Notes: generated by a model from the letters alone, not told the origin. A stretch of 14,027 bases of DNA from Syntrophaceae bacterium (GCA_003508565.1 DNUI01000298.1:1-14027), one strand, 5' to 3'. Shown: positions 1-8,317, counted from the first letter of the stretch. Numbers and translations are program-made.

Positions 1-1315
1 ATCCGTACTGTTCATCCTCGGCGATCTTGGCTTTCTTCAGCGCCGGTATGCTTCGCAGATATGCAACGCCACCACCCGGTACAACACCTTCCTCGACAGC
101 AGCCCGTGTCGCGTTCAGGGCATCCTCGACGCGGGCCTTTTTTTCCTTCATCTCAAATTCCGTCGCCGCACCCACTTTAATCACCGCCACACCGCCCACC
201 AGTTTCGCCAGGCGCTCCTGCAATTTTTCCTTATCATAACTCGATGTCGTATCTTCAATCTGGACACGAATCTGTTTGACCCTGCCTTCAATGTCGGCTT
301 TCTTCCCCCCGCCATCGACGATGGTTGTGTTTTCCTTATCAATAGTAAGACGCTTGCAGGTCCCTAAATCTTTTACCGTGATATTTTCTAATTTCACACC
401 CAGGTCTTCCGAAATAACCTTCCCCCCCGTCAAGACGGCAATATCTTCCAGCATAGCTTTCCTTCGATCACCAAAACCGGGAGCCTTCACTGCCACACAT
501 TTAAGAGTACCGCGAATTTTATTGACAACGAGCGTTGCCAGAGCTTCTCCTTCTATATCTTCTGCAATAATCAGTAAGGGTTTTCGCATCTTCGCAATTT
601 GTTCCAATATGGGGAGCATATCTTTCATCGTGCTGATCTTTTTCTCATTCAGTAGGATGTAGGGGTCTTCCAGATGTACCTCCATCTTCTCCGGATCCGT
701 CACAAAGTACGGCGAGATGTATCCTCGATCAAACTGCATACCCTCAACAATCTCCAGGGACGTCTCCATGGCTTTTGCCTCTTCAACGGTAATGACACCC
801 TCTTTCCCGACCTTTTCCATGGCCTCAGAGATTATTTCACCGATGGTCGCATCATTATTGGCGGAAATGGTACCGATCTGGGTAATCTCTTTTTTGTCCT
901 TTATGGGCTTTGAAATCTTCTTCAGTTCACCCACAACAATCTCAACGCCCTTATCGATCCCCCTTTTGAGGGACATGGGATTCATTCCGGCAGCAACAAG
1001 TTTGGAACCTTCACGGTATATAGCCTCCGCCAGAATAGTTGCGGTTGTGGTGCCGTCACCGGCAACATCAGACGTCTTGGAGGCTACTTCCTTCACCATC
1101 TGCGCACCCATATTCTCAAACTTATCTTCCAACTTTATTTCCTTCGCCACCGTGACGCCGTCTTTGGTGATTGTCGGGGCACCCCAGGATTTTGCGATGA
1201 CCACATTGCGCCCTTTCGGACCAAGGGTTACCTTGACCGCCCCCGATAAAGTCTCCACGCCTTTCATAATCTTTTCACGGGCAACCGCATCGTATTTTAT
1301 CTCTTTTGCCGCCAT
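1..1315 (-). CDS. groEL: 60 kDa chaperonin GroEL (C-terminus cut by window edge)
   Basis: GroEL is the ATP-driven double-ring cytosolic chaperonin that folds proteins with its GroES cap. About 438 codons are visible; family members are about 545 residues, so roughly the last 105 are outside the window. The frame is intact from the ATG to the edge. Visible family signatures include LGPKGRNVV and ITKDG near residues 31-53, the nucleotide loop GDGTTTA near 86-92, VEDAL near 396-400 and GVVPGGG near 410-416. Spacing matches E. coli GroEL without net gaps (glycine 410 falls at the expected place). The start is set by a strong AAGGAGG ribosome-binding site at 1324-1330. groES ends 18 bases upstream, so this is the usual groES-groEL operon. 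Confidence 0.98.
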   Translation of the reverse strand, partial: MAAKEIKYDAVAREKIMKGVETLSGAVKVTLGPKGRNVVIAKSWGAPTITKDGVTVAKEIKLEDKFENMGAQMVKEVASKTSDVAGDGTTTATILAEAIYREGSKLVAAGMNPMSLKRGIDKGVEIVVGELKKISKPIKDKKEITQIGTISANNDATIGEIISEAMEKVGKEGVITVEEAKAMETSLEIVEGMQFDRGYISPYFVTDPEKMEVHLEDPYILLNEKKISTMKDMLPILEQIAKMRKPLLIIAEDIEGEALATLVVNKIRGTLKCVAVKAPGFGDRRKAMLEDIAVLTGGKVISEDLGVKLENITVKDLGTCKRLTIDKENTTIVDGGGKKADIEGRVKQIRVQIEDTTSSYDKEKLQERLAKLVGGVAVIKVGAATEFEMKEKKARVEDALNATRAAVEEGVVPGGGVAYLRSIPALKKAKIAEDEQYG

Positions 1316-1333
1316 ATTTAAAACCTCCTTTTC

Positions 1334-1621
1334 TTAGCCAATAATACAGAATATTTCATCCTCTTTCATAATAATGTGATCAACTCCATCGATCTTGATC
1401 TCCGTACCGGCGTATTTACCAAATGTTACAGTATCTCCTGTTTTCACTTCCATGGCAATCCTGTCGCCGTTACGGTTCTTTCTGCCTGGTCCAACCGCAA
1501 CTACTTTCCCTTCCTGCGGTTTTTCCTTCGCTTTATCGGGAATAATGATGCCCCCAAATGTCTTCTCTTCGACTTTCACATGTAAAACCAGTACATAATC
1601 ATTTAACGGTGTAAATCGCAT
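1334..1621 (-). CDS. groES: 10 kDa co-chaperonin GroES
   Basis: GroES forms the heptameric lid of the GroEL folding chamber. The protein has 95 residues, the normal family length. It opens with MRFTPLNDYVLV, followed by the mobile loop that contacts GroEL (EEKTFGGIIIPDKAKEKP, about residues 18-35) and the conserved EGKVVAVGPG strand. It ends in a typical acidic and hydrophobic tail (DEIFCII). An AGGAGG ribosome-binding site lies ten bases before the ATG on the minus strand. groEL follows after 18 bases and is almost certainly co-transcribed. Confidence 0.98.
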   Translation of the reverse strand: MRFTPLNDYVLVLHVKVEEKTFGGIIIPDKAKEKPQEGKVVAVGPGRKNRNGDRIAMEVKTGDTVTFGKYAGTEIKIDGVDHIIMKEDEIFCIIG

Positions 1622-1740
1622 ACTTCCTTAACCTCCTAAAAATATTATGAATAGTATATTGATATTACTTCTCTACTTTTTAAACTATTGAAAGGCACGG
1701 GCCAATGACTGCCAAGTGATTGAATTGCGAACTTATACAA

Positions 1741-1768
1741 TACATAGTAACGAATTTTCAATTGTCAA
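1741..1768 (-). promoter_or_regulatory. Candidate sigma70-type promoter of groES-groEL
   Basis: On the minus strand a perfect -35 TTGACA (1763-1768) is followed after 16 bases by TATGTA (1741-1746), a four-of-six match to the -10 box. It lies about 120 bases upstream of the groES ATG. I saw no CIRCE inverted repeat (TTAGCACTC-N9-GAGTGCTAA) and no convincing sigma32 box between groES and the transglycosylase gene, so the heat-shock control is not evident from sequence. Confidence 0.4.
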
Positions 1769-1820
1769 GATAAGGATATCATTTGATTGCAAAGAAAGAC
1801 GGGACGCCTTTCCTGCCATT

Positions 1821-2993
1821 TTATTTTGTGGATGTTCCCTCACCCGGAAAAACGAGAAGCCTGTCGCCGGGTTTTATTATGTGAGCAGAACTCAGGCGGT
1901 TCCAGCGAAGGAGCGCGGGCAGGGGAACACCAAATTTTGCGGCAATGGAAGAAAGGTTTTCCCCTTTTTGTACCACGTGGATATTCTCTTTACACGCCGC
2001 TTCCCATTCCCTCACACGCTCCCGATACCGTGCCTGGAAACCTTCAGCGGAACCTTTGGGTATCAGGAGAACATGCCGCCCCTTCCCTAAATGATATCCT
2101 TTCACCTCCGGATTCAGGTCTTTAATTACTTTGAAATATGTCCTGGCAGCCTGGGCGACGAGGGAAATCGGTGTTTCCTGTTCATTCAGCAATTCCACAC
2201 GATCGAACTGCAGAGGCGGGTAGAGCTCGTCCTTCGCCAACTTGATGCCGTACTTTTCAGGATTGGACAGAATCATCTTCACGGATATGGCCCTGAAGAT
2301 ATACCGCTGTGTCTCCTGGGGGAGATAGAGCTGATAATAGTTTTTTGTTTTCTGAATGAGTATTTCAGCCTTAAGCCCTTCTTCACCCATATTATACGCG
2401 GCAGCCGCCAGGGTCCAGGAACCCAGCATCGTATGCAGCTCTCTGAGATAATGAAGGGCCGCTCTGGTGGATGAATAGAAATTCCTCCGCTCATCCACGT
2501 TGGTATCGATGGACAGGCCATATCTCTTTCCCGTACCTTCCATGAACTGCCAGTAACCCGTCGCGCCTTTTGGTGACGTGCCCTGGGACAAGAGCGAACT
2601 TTCTATGACCGCCAGGTATTTGAGGTCCCCGGGCATCTTGTTCTGTCGTAAGACTTCTTCGATATACGGCATATATCGGCCCGCCCGTTTCATCCAGAGG
2701 ATCACCTGGGGGCGGTTCCACACCATGACAAGAAATTCCCTCTCCAGGCGTTCGCGCGCCTCGGGATCATTCAGGGGTACAGGCTCGCCGCAAAAATCCA
2801 GCGGCCCGTTGATTTTCATGAATGACATAAGTGAAGAGGAAGATGGTGGTTCAAGGATATAGGGCAGATCAGCCTTGGCAGGGGTTCCTGTCAGCATCAT
2901 CAGACAACACGTAAAGATGGAGATAATGAAAATTCTCCGCATCAACACCATTTTTCCCGCGTAGTCCGTATTTTTCCATTGTGAAGCCTTCAT
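1821..2993 (-). CDS. MltD-like lytic transglycosylase with C-terminal LysM
   Basis: A predicted periplasmic enzyme that cleaves peptidoglycan glycan strands to 1,6-anhydromuropeptides. Of 390 residues, about 18-41 form a signal peptide (RRIFIISIFTCCLMMLTG, likely cleaved after AKA). A GH23 SLT domain follows at about 98-245, with the catalytic glutamate in AVIESSLL (Glu131), then GATGYWQFM and the AAAAYNMG motif near 196-203. Residues about 276-312 look like a degenerate LysM, as in MltD (LVAQAARTYFKVIKDLNPEV). A clear LysM sits at 338-384. The start at 2993 is supported by GAGGG at 3001-3005 with seven bases of spacing, although Met15 or Met18 would give a more standard signal peptide. The rmuC stop is 18 bases upstream, so the two are probably co-transcribed. 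The exact Mlt subclass is not certain. Confidence 0.9.
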   Translation of the reverse strand: MKASQWKNTDYAGKMVLMRRIFIISIFTCCLMMLTGTPAKADLPYILEPPSSSSLMSFMKINGPLDFCGEPVPLNDPEARERLEREFLVMVWNRPQVILWMKRAGRYMPYIEEVLRQNKMPGDLKYLAVIESSLLSQGTSPKGATGYWQFMEGTGKRYGLSIDTNVDERRNFYSSTRAALHYLRELHTMLGSWTLAAAAYNMGEEGLKAEILIQKTKNYYQLYLPQETQRYIFRAISVKMILSNPEKYGIKLAKDELYPPLQFDRVELLNEQETPISLVAQAARTYFKVIKDLNPEVKGYHLGKGRHVLLIPKGSAEGFQARYRERVREWEAACKENIHVVQKGENLSSIAAKFGVPLPALLRWNRLSSAHIIKPGDRLLVFPGEGTSTK

Positions 2994-3011
2994 ACTATAT
3001 CCCTCATGAAT

Positions 3012-4523
3012 TTACCTGTTGCTATCATCCAAGATTTCGGGGTCAATTGACATTTCGGATGATTGTAACGAACGCGAAGACCTGTCAACGTTTTCCAGCG
3101 CCTCAATGTCATCCCCTGTCGATGCTCCCAGTTCCTTGAATTTCCTCGCGGTGACGAGGACTCTCGTTTCCAGGGAACCGACTGCTTTGTTGTAGAGATC
3201 CACAGTTCGATCCAGGTTCTTTCCCATCTCGGAAAAATGCCCTGCCAGAACCCTGATCCGGTCATAAAGAGTCTTTCCCAAGTTGCTGATTTCCTGTGCG
3301 TTCTCCGCAATTTTCTCCTGGCGCCATCCATACGCAACCGCTTTCAGCAAAGCGATTAAGGTTGTCGGCGTCGCCAGGATTACCCGCTGATCGACACCGA
3401 ATTCAATTAAGGCCGGATCCTGCTCCAGGGCCGCACTGAAGAAGGTTTCACCCGGCAGAAAAAGCACGGCAAATTCAGGAGTTGGTTTAAATTGTTCCCA
3501 GTATGTCTTTGTCCCTAAACCGGTGAGGTGCGTGCGGATATGGCGGGCGTGTTCCTTCAATTTTGCAAGCCGGGTTGCTTCATCCTGCGCTTCCAGTGAT
3601 TCGAGATACGCCTGCAAGGGCGCCTTGGAATCCACCACAATGTTGTTATTGTTGGGAAGCTTGATAATCATGTCCGGACGAAGGCGCCCTTCTTCCGTCG
3701 TCACGGATTCCTGCTGGAAAAAATCACAGTATTCAACCATACCGGCAATTTCCACAACCCTCTTAAGCTGGATTTCTCCCCAGCGGCCGCGCACGATGGG
3801 CGCACGGAGCGCCCTGACGAGGTTTGACGTTTCAGCCTGAAGTACATTCTGTGTAACGGCAAGCGACTTTATCTGTTCCGTAAGAGAGACATACGCGGTC
3901 GTACGGGCATGTTCCATCTCTTTGATTTTTCCATCAACTTTATCCAGGGACTCTTTCAATGGTTTGACAAGCTCATCGATAGCTTTCTGCCTGATGAGCA
4001 AATCACCCTTCGCGGATTCCTGGTATCTTCCCAGTGTCTCTCGTGCAAGCTCAAGAAATGACTGGTTGCTGTTTTTGAGCGCATCCACGGAAAGCGACTT
4101 GAATGCATCGGACAGTTTTTGCCTGGCTTCATCGAGGAGTCTCAGTTTTTCTTCCGTGTCTTTTCGCTCTTCCGCCAGTCTCGTTTCAGTTTCCGATATT
4201 TTTACTTTCAAATCCGCGTTATCCGTGTGCAGTTCTGCGATCCTCGTTTCTTTCTTTGCCAGGGATGATTCAAGATCAGGGATGCGGCTACTTTTTTCTT
4301 CCGCTGCCGAGCGTCTGTCCGACTGCGATGAGAGTTCCTCACGCAGACGGGACATCTCTTCCATTGTCTTCGCGAGAGCAGACTGCAACCCCTGTATCTG
4401 TACCTCCCTGTTACTGATTCTCTCCGTGAGAGTGGCACGCTTCGATCTGAATATCATGTAAGCGCCCAGACCACCCAGACAAAGCCCGCCCACAAAAATA
4501 AGAACTTCGACTATGTAATTCAT
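3012..4523 (-). CDS. rmuC: DNA recombination protein RmuC homologue
   Basis: RmuC-family proteins are predicted PD-(D/E)XK-type nucleases that limit rearrangements at short inverted repeats in E. coli. The 503-residue protein has an N-terminal membrane anchor (about 2-25, IVEVLIFVGGLCLGGLGAY) and a long charged coiled coil from about 30 to 230. The conserved RmuC domain runs from about 240 to 470. Family motifs are RGRWGEIQL (245-253), RPDMIIKLP then VVDSKAPL (282-303; the D...D-x-K pattern likely holds the nuclease ligands), LFLPGE (354-359), and TPTTLIALL with VAYGWRQE (385-403). A weak AAGGA site precedes the ATG. The downstream transglycosylase gene follows after 18 bases. Confidence 0.95.
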   Translation of the reverse strand: MNYIVEVLIFVGGLCLGGLGAYMIFRSKRATLTERISNREVQIQGLQSALAKTMEEMSRLREELSSQSDRRSAAEEKSSRIPDLESSLAKKETRIAELHTDNADLKVKISETETRLAEERKDTEEKLRLLDEARQKLSDAFKSLSVDALKNSNQSFLELARETLGRYQESAKGDLLIRQKAIDELVKPLKESLDKVDGKIKEMEHARTTAYVSLTEQIKSLAVTQNVLQAETSNLVRALRAPIVRGRWGEIQLKRVVEIAGMVEYCDFFQQESVTTEEGRLRPDMIIKLPNNNNIVVDSKAPLQAYLESLEAQDEATRLAKLKEHARHIRTHLTGLGTKTYWEQFKPTPEFAVLFLPGETFFSAALEQDPALIEFGVDQRVILATPTTLIALLKAVAYGWRQEKIAENAQEISNLGKTLYDRIRVLAGHFSEMGKNLDRTVDLYNKAVGSLETRVLVTARKFKELGASTGDDIEALENVDRSSRSLQSSEMSIDPEILDDSNR

Positions 4524-4646
4524 ACGACAAATCCTTTATGAAAAGAAATGAATACGATTGCCTCGTGGCTGACTCTTCACTTCATCCGGGGCTGCGGTTC
4601 ACTTGCGCAATGACATACCACGTTACTTTTTATCATGCTCGACTGT

Positions 4647-4919
4647 TTATTCAACCTCTATGGTAAAATCCGGCTCTTCCCTGGCAAAATCTCTCATTAC
4701 TTTCAAAACCTTTACGGCGTCTTTTCCTATCTTCGAGCGCGTCACGCGGTAATTTTTCCAGACCATCCTGAGAGGCAATGCAATCTCTCCGCTCAGACAA
4801 TCATAGAGTGCATCGAGGTTCATGCCGTAATGTCCCGGGAAACCGAGACTTTTCGCAAGGTCACGATGAAGCTCGCCAATACTCTCCACATGAATAGAAT
4901 CGAAAACAATTTTTCGCAT
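4647..4919 (-). CDS. Barstar-family ribonuclease inhibitor
   Basis: A 90-residue cytoplasmic inhibitor that should bind and block the adjacent barnase-like ribonuclease. From memory of B. amyloliquefaciens barstar (90 residues with Met), the two align end to end without a gap. The helix-2 interface is preserved as YGMNLDALYDCLSG (31-44): Asp36 and Asp40 correspond to barstar Asp35 and Asp39, the residues that fill the barnase active site. Differences at the interface are His30 for Tyr29, Tyr39 for Trp38, and Asp77 for Glu76. The ATG overlaps the toxin stop by one base (TAATG), and GAGGA lies just upstream inside the toxin gene, so translation is probably coupled. No terminator is evident in the 123 bases that follow before rmuC. 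Confidence 0.95.
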   Translation of the reverse strand: MRKIVFDSIHVESIGELHRDLAKSLGFPGHYGMNLDALYDCLSGEIALPLRMVWKNYRVTRSKIGKDAVKVLKVMRDFAREEPDFTIEVE

Positions 4920-5332
4920 TAATGCATCCTCGAATATGTTCTATAGTGGTCCTCAGTCTTGTAGATCAGACCATCGCTGGAAAATAGAATTCTATCTTTC
5001 CCCCGCTTGCCGCCGTTGTAGTTAATGTCCGCCTCATACCAGATGCGCCCTTTTTTCTTCGGAAGTTTTTTCTCCCTGTTATGAAATACATCACCGCCGA
5101 TGCTTTTGCCGGGCGCAACTGTCCAGAGATTTCCTTTTGACGGATCCCACCCCAGTTTTCTTGCGTCTTTTTTTGTAATAAAGCTATCCGGCAAACGATT
5201 ATGCTGTTTAATATAATCCGATACCCCACTGAACGTGTTGAGAGGCTGGGGATGCTTCTCAAAACCATGGCCAATCAACGGAACAAAAATCAGCAGAAGT
5301 AAATAAACAGCCAACGCTTTAAAACATTTCAT
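4919..5332 (-). CDS. Secreted barnase-like ribonuclease (RNase N1/T1 superfamily)
   Basis: An extracellular endoribonuclease cleaving single-stranded RNA, with guanosine preference in barnase. Of 137 residues, about 1-27 form a Sec signal peptide and leader (MKCFK, then a hydrophobic run to about residue 23). The remaining 110 residues match mature barnase in length and align without gaps, at roughly 60% identity by eye against the recalled sequence. Every catalytic residue is present at a constant offset of 27: Lys54 (K27), Arg86 (R59), Glu100 (E73), Arg110 (R83), Arg114 (R87) and His129 (H102). Landmark motifs are VAPGKSIGGD, EADINY and DRILFSSD. AGGTG lies six bases before the ATG. The inhibitor gene follows with a one-base overlap. 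An active toxin is predicted; nothing suggests decay. Confidence 0.96.
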   Translation of the reverse strand: MKCFKALAVYLLLLIFVPLIGHGFEKHPQPLNTFSGVSDYIKQHNRLPDSFITKKDARKLGWDPSKGNLWTVAPGKSIGGDVFHNREKKLPKKKGRIWYEADINYNGGKRGKDRILFSSDGLIYKTEDHYRTYSRMH

Positions 5333-5362
5333 TATTACACCTATGATGCAGACCTAAAAACA

Positions 5363-5390
5363 GGTGAGACGCCCACCCTCGCGAAGGGCG
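5363..5390. other. Competing short stems in the gene-free region between barnase and polX
   Basis: The 268 bases from 5333 to 5600 hold no gene I can support. In the barnase leader, three short stems share bases: GGTG/CACC (5363-5366 with 5374-5377), CGCCC/GGGCG (5370-5374 with 5386-5390) and CCCT/AGGG (5376-5379 with 5385-5388). They cannot all form at once. The rest is AT-rich around 5480-5520, where promoters for the divergent genes would be expected. I found no -35/-10 pair good enough to call. Confidence 0.3.
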
Positions 5391-5600
5391 ATGGAAGTAC
5401 CGGCCTTTTTCTCTTTACCATCTCTTCCAATTTATCTCAACGTAAAGGACCGCGTATCGTAATTAGTGCGTGATGAAACTTCACTCTATAGAAAAAATTA
5501 AGGATTTAACGTATACTACGCAACAAAAGGCCGTACCTGCGCTTAGATTTTTTTCGTGGATCGCTGTTACTGTTTCACCGTAAGGAGAAAACATACGCCA

Positions 5601-7319
5601 ATGAAGAACTCAGAAATTGCCGGAGTGTTTCAGGATATGGCTGATCTCCTGGAACTGAAGGAGGAAAACATCTTTAAAATACGGGCATATCGGCGGGCAG
5701 CACAAATAATCGAGCGCCTGCCGAAGGAAATGTCCGCCATGGTAGAACAGGGAGAAGACTTACAGAAAATTGCTGGGATCGGTGAGGCGATTGCGAAAAA
5801 AAGCGCCGAACTCATCTACTCGGGAAAACTCGAAGCGTATGAAAACCTTAAGGCTGAGTTTCCCGAAGGGATAACCAATCTTCTCGAAATTCCCGGAATA
5901 GGCCCAAAGACTGCCCACCGCCTGGCAACGGAGCTGATGATATCATCCGCCGAGCAGTTGGAACAGGCAATACGGGAGGGAAAAGTCGCCCATCTTTTCA
6001 GAATGGGCGACAAGACCGCGCAGAACTTACTCCGCCAGATTCAAACCATGCGCCGCAAGGATCAGCGCATCCCCATTGGTGAGGCCCTGCCGGTAGTAGA
6101 GGACATCATTCATATTCTTCGCACCTTTCACGGTGTGAAAAACATGACCTCCGCGGGCAGCCTGCGGCGTTTCCGGGAAACCGTCGGAGATATAGATATC
6201 ATGGGAACTGCCGATGACCCGGAGATGGTCATCAATGAATTTGTTGCATTGCCCCAGGTAAAGGAGGTTCTGGCCAAGGGCCCCACCAAGGCAAGCATAA
6301 TTATTCCTCCAAGGCTCCAGGCAGATTTGCGAATGGTTGATCACGACTCCTTTGGTTCTCTCCTCCAATATTTCACAGGCAGCACGCAGCACAATATCTC
6401 TCTCCGCACAAAAGAACAGAAGAAAGGCCTAAAATTGAGCGAATACGGGATCACAGATGCCGCGACGGGCATGCTGGAAAAATTTGCCACAGAAGAGGCT
6501 TTTTACGGGCGCCTCGGGCTGCAATATATTCCCCCGGAAATCAGGGAAGACCAGGGAGAAATTGAACTGGCAGAGGGAAATGACATTCCCAGGCTCGTAG
6601 ATATTACGGATATCAGGGGTGACTTTCATGTTCACACACACTGGAGTGATGGCACTCACTCTATTGAAGAAATGGCGCGTGCCGCGAAGGCCGTTGGCTA
6701 TCATTATATCGTCATTACGGACCATTCCCGCGGACGCGGTATCGCCCGCGGCCTGAACGAAGAACGTCTGAGAAGACAGATACAGGAAATTCGGGCATTA
6801 AATCAACAGATTGAGGGCTTTAGAATTCTTTCGGGCATTGAAGTCGATATACGGGCAGACGGTTCCCTAGATATGCCGGATGCGGTATTAGCCGATCTCG
6901 ACATCGTCGTCGCCGCCGTTCACTCATCTTTCAATCAGGCTGAGGAGCGGATAACCCGGCGCATCATTCATGCCATAGAAAACCCGCATATTGACATTGT
7001 CGCCCACCCGACATGCAGACTTATCGGCGAGCGGGAACCAACAGCCGTCAACACGGAAGCCGTTTTTCATGCCGCGGCCAAATACAAAAAAGTGCTGGAG
7101 ATCAATGCTATGCCTGTCCGCCTCGATCTGAAAGACATCCACACTTACCGGGCCCGTGAGCAGGGTGTTATGCTTGCCATTGGTACAGATGCCCACACGG
7201 TAAACCAGATGCAATTGATGCGATTTGGCATAGGTGTCGCCCGCCGCGGGTGGTGTCAGCCACAGCATTTACTGAATTGTCTGCCCGCTGAAAAGGTTCT
7301 GGCTTTTTTCAAGAGATGA
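5601..7319 (+). CDS. polX: DNA polymerase/3'-5' exonuclease PolX with PHP domain
   Basis: A family X repair polymerase that fills short gaps, fused to a PHP-domain nuclease. From the ATG at 5601 it has 572 residues, the usual bacterial PolX length. Two helix-hairpin-helix motifs are visible (IAGIGEAIA about 57-65; IPGIGPKTA about 97-105). The palm carries AGSLRRFRETVGDIDIM with metal ligands Asp197 and Asp199, and the third at Asp242 (QADLRMV). The PHP domain starts near 340 with DFHVHTHWSDG (His343, His345). It continues through TDHS (374-377), GIEVDI (Glu414), VHSSF (His441), AHPTC (His469) and GTDAHT (Asp530, His532), so its metal site looks intact. A GTG at 5556 would add 15 residues; I prefer the ATG because the conserved N-terminus begins there, though TAAGGAG at 5581-5587 is somewhat distant (13 bases). 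Confidence 0.96.
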   Translation: MKNSEIAGVFQDMADLLELKEENIFKIRAYRRAAQIIERLPKEMSAMVEQGEDLQKIAGIGEAIAKKSAELIYSGKLEAYENLKAEFPEGITNLLEIPGIGPKTAHRLATELMISSAEQLEQAIREGKVAHLFRMGDKTAQNLLRQIQTMRRKDQRIPIGEALPVVEDIIHILRTFHGVKNMTSAGSLRRFRETVGDIDIMGTADDPEMVINEFVALPQVKEVLAKGPTKASIIIPPRLQADLRMVDHDSFGSLLQYFTGSTQHNISLRTKEQKKGLKLSEYGITDAATGMLEKFATEEAFYGRLGLQYIPPEIREDQGEIELAEGNDIPRLVDITDIRGDFHVHTHWSDGTHSIEEMARAAKAVGYHYIVITDHSRGRGIARGLNEERLRRQIQEIRALNQQIEGFRILSGIEVDIRADGSLDMPDAVLADLDIVVAAVHSSFNQAEERITRRIIHAIENPHIDIVAHPTCRLIGEREPTAVNTEAVFHAAAKYKKVLEINAMPVRLDLKDIHTYRAREQGVMLAIGTDAHTVNQMQLMRFGIGVARRGWCQPQHLLNCLPAEKVLAFFKR

Positions 7320-7320
7320 A

Positions 7321-8124
7321 TCATATCAGCTTTTTTGCACTCAGGCGGGATATAATTGCAGACATTATCGTCGGGCAATGACGCTGGAGGAATACGGCGA
7401 TTTTGCCGTGACCGGTGATGACCTTTTCACGCCGGCGCGTGTGCATCGCCTGCGCGATCTGGCGCGCCGCCTTTTCAGCGGATATCATGAGCCACGAGGG
7501 CACACGGTCCCCCATTTCCGGATGATACACGCCCCATTTATCAACCTGGCGGATTTCCGTTCTTACAAAGCCGGGAACAATAAGAACAACACCAACACCG
7601 AGAGGCTGAAATTCATTTCGCAGCGATTCGGCAAGTCCACGAATCGCGAATTTGCTCATCGAGTAGGCCGAAAGACGGGGCGTTGCAATATAGCCGTTGA
7701 TGCTGTCGATGAGACACAGGCACCCCCGGGAGGCAATGAGGAGTTCCCTCGTCGCGTAAATAGTTCTCAGAACGCCAAATACATTTGTTTCAAATTGACG
7801 CCTGAAATCCTCAACATTCAGCTTTTCGAAGCGCCCGGCAATACCGAATCCTGCATTGGCAACGACGTAGTCGATCCTGCCAAAATCATGTTCTGTTTTT
7901 TCTACCGCCCGCTCGATATCCCCGTTATGGGTTACATCACCTGGAATTGTGAGGGCACGCCGACCTGTCGCCGCTATTTCCTTTGCAACCTCCTCCAATC
8001 GTTCCAGGCGGCGCGCAACCAGTACGACGTCACCGCCCTGGCGTGCCACTTCCAAGGCAATGGCCGCCCCGATGCCCGATGAGGCGCCGGTAATGAATGT
8101 CACTGTCCCGGAGAATCTCCTCAT
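7321..8124 (-). CDS. Short-chain dehydrogenase/reductase (classical SDR)
   Basis: An NAD(P)-dependent oxidoreductase of unknown substrate, 267 residues from the ATG at 8124. Visible features are the Rossmann nucleotide loop TGASSGIG (12-19), VVANAG (about 88-93), the structural Asn in ETNVFG (about 114) and the catalytic Ser141 with YSMSK (Tyr154, Lys158). IVPGFVRTE follows the active site. The start is supported by GAGG eight bases upstream of 8124; a GTG at 8157 would add 11 residues but has no ribosome-binding site. The C-terminal stretch (about 241-265, AVFLQRHCPTIMSAIISRL) resembles the tail of reductases acting on lipid-like or keto substrates, but this is weak. The gene converges on polX with one base between the two stop codons. 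Confidence 0.92.
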   Translation of the reverse strand: MRRFSGTVTFITGASSGIGAAIALEVARQGGDVVLVARRLERLEEVAKEIAATGRRALTIPGDVTHNGDIERAVEKTEHDFGRIDYVVANAGFGIAGRFEKLNVEDFRRQFETNVFGVLRTIYATRELLIASRGCLCLIDSINGYIATPRLSAYSMSKFAIRGLAESLRNEFQPLGVGVVLIVPGFVRTEIRQVDKWGVYHPEMGDRVPSWLMISAEKAARQIAQAMHTRRREKVITGHGKIAVFLQRHCPTIMSAIISRLSAKKLI

Positions 8125-8169
8125 TTGAAAAACCTCTACCCTGGTGTATGATACCACAAATAATGTATA

Positions 8170-8198
8170 ATTATATCACCTGAACACTTTGAAAACAA
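8170..8198 (-). promoter_or_regulatory. Candidate promoter of the SDR gene
   Basis: On the minus strand a perfect -10 TATAAT (8170-8175) is preceded at 17 bases by TTGTTT (8193-8198), a four-of-six match to the -35 box. It lies about 45 bases before the chosen ATG at 8124, which also supports that start over the GTG at 8157. Confidence 0.55.
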
Positions 8199-8281
8199 AG
8201 CTATTTTCTCTCGCAAGAACAGGACCAGAAGTTGGGATTCCCCTCACTTTTTATTCCCGTATATAGACAGCGCCGTGCGCC

Positions 8282-8317
8282 ATATTTCTCTTTCCAGCCT
8301 TCCGGAGAGGGAGATAT
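8282..8317 (+). other. Strong RNA hairpin, 14 pairs, 8-base loop
   Basis: ATATTTCTCTTTCC (8282-8295) pairs with GGAGAGGGAGATAT (8304-8317) along all 14 positions, using three G-U pairs. All three place U in the left arm and G in the right, so the fold works for plus-strand RNA; on the minus strand they become A-C mismatches. A pyrimidine-rich tract (TGTATCTTTCTTCTTCTC) follows, somewhat like a terminator but interrupted. It could end a short upstream RNA or block polX read-through. Confidence 0.4.

Noticed and set aside
717..1337. 206-residue open frame on the plus strand opposite groEL (and 276-662).
   Set aside because: It is antisense to a clearly coding, in-frame groEL and has no recognisable motifs or ribosome-binding site; low-complexity serine/phenylalanine composition is typical of antisense shadows.
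1622..1820. Search for a CIRCE operator or sigma32 promoter upstream of groES.
   Set aside because: No TTAGCACTC/GAGTGCTAA pair and no CTTGAAA/CCCAT pair at correct spacing was found; only a sigma70-like promoter could be supported.
5556..5600. Upstream GTG start for PolX adding 15 residues.
   Set aside because: The added residues do not resemble the PolX N-terminus, and the ATG at 5601 gives the standard family length.
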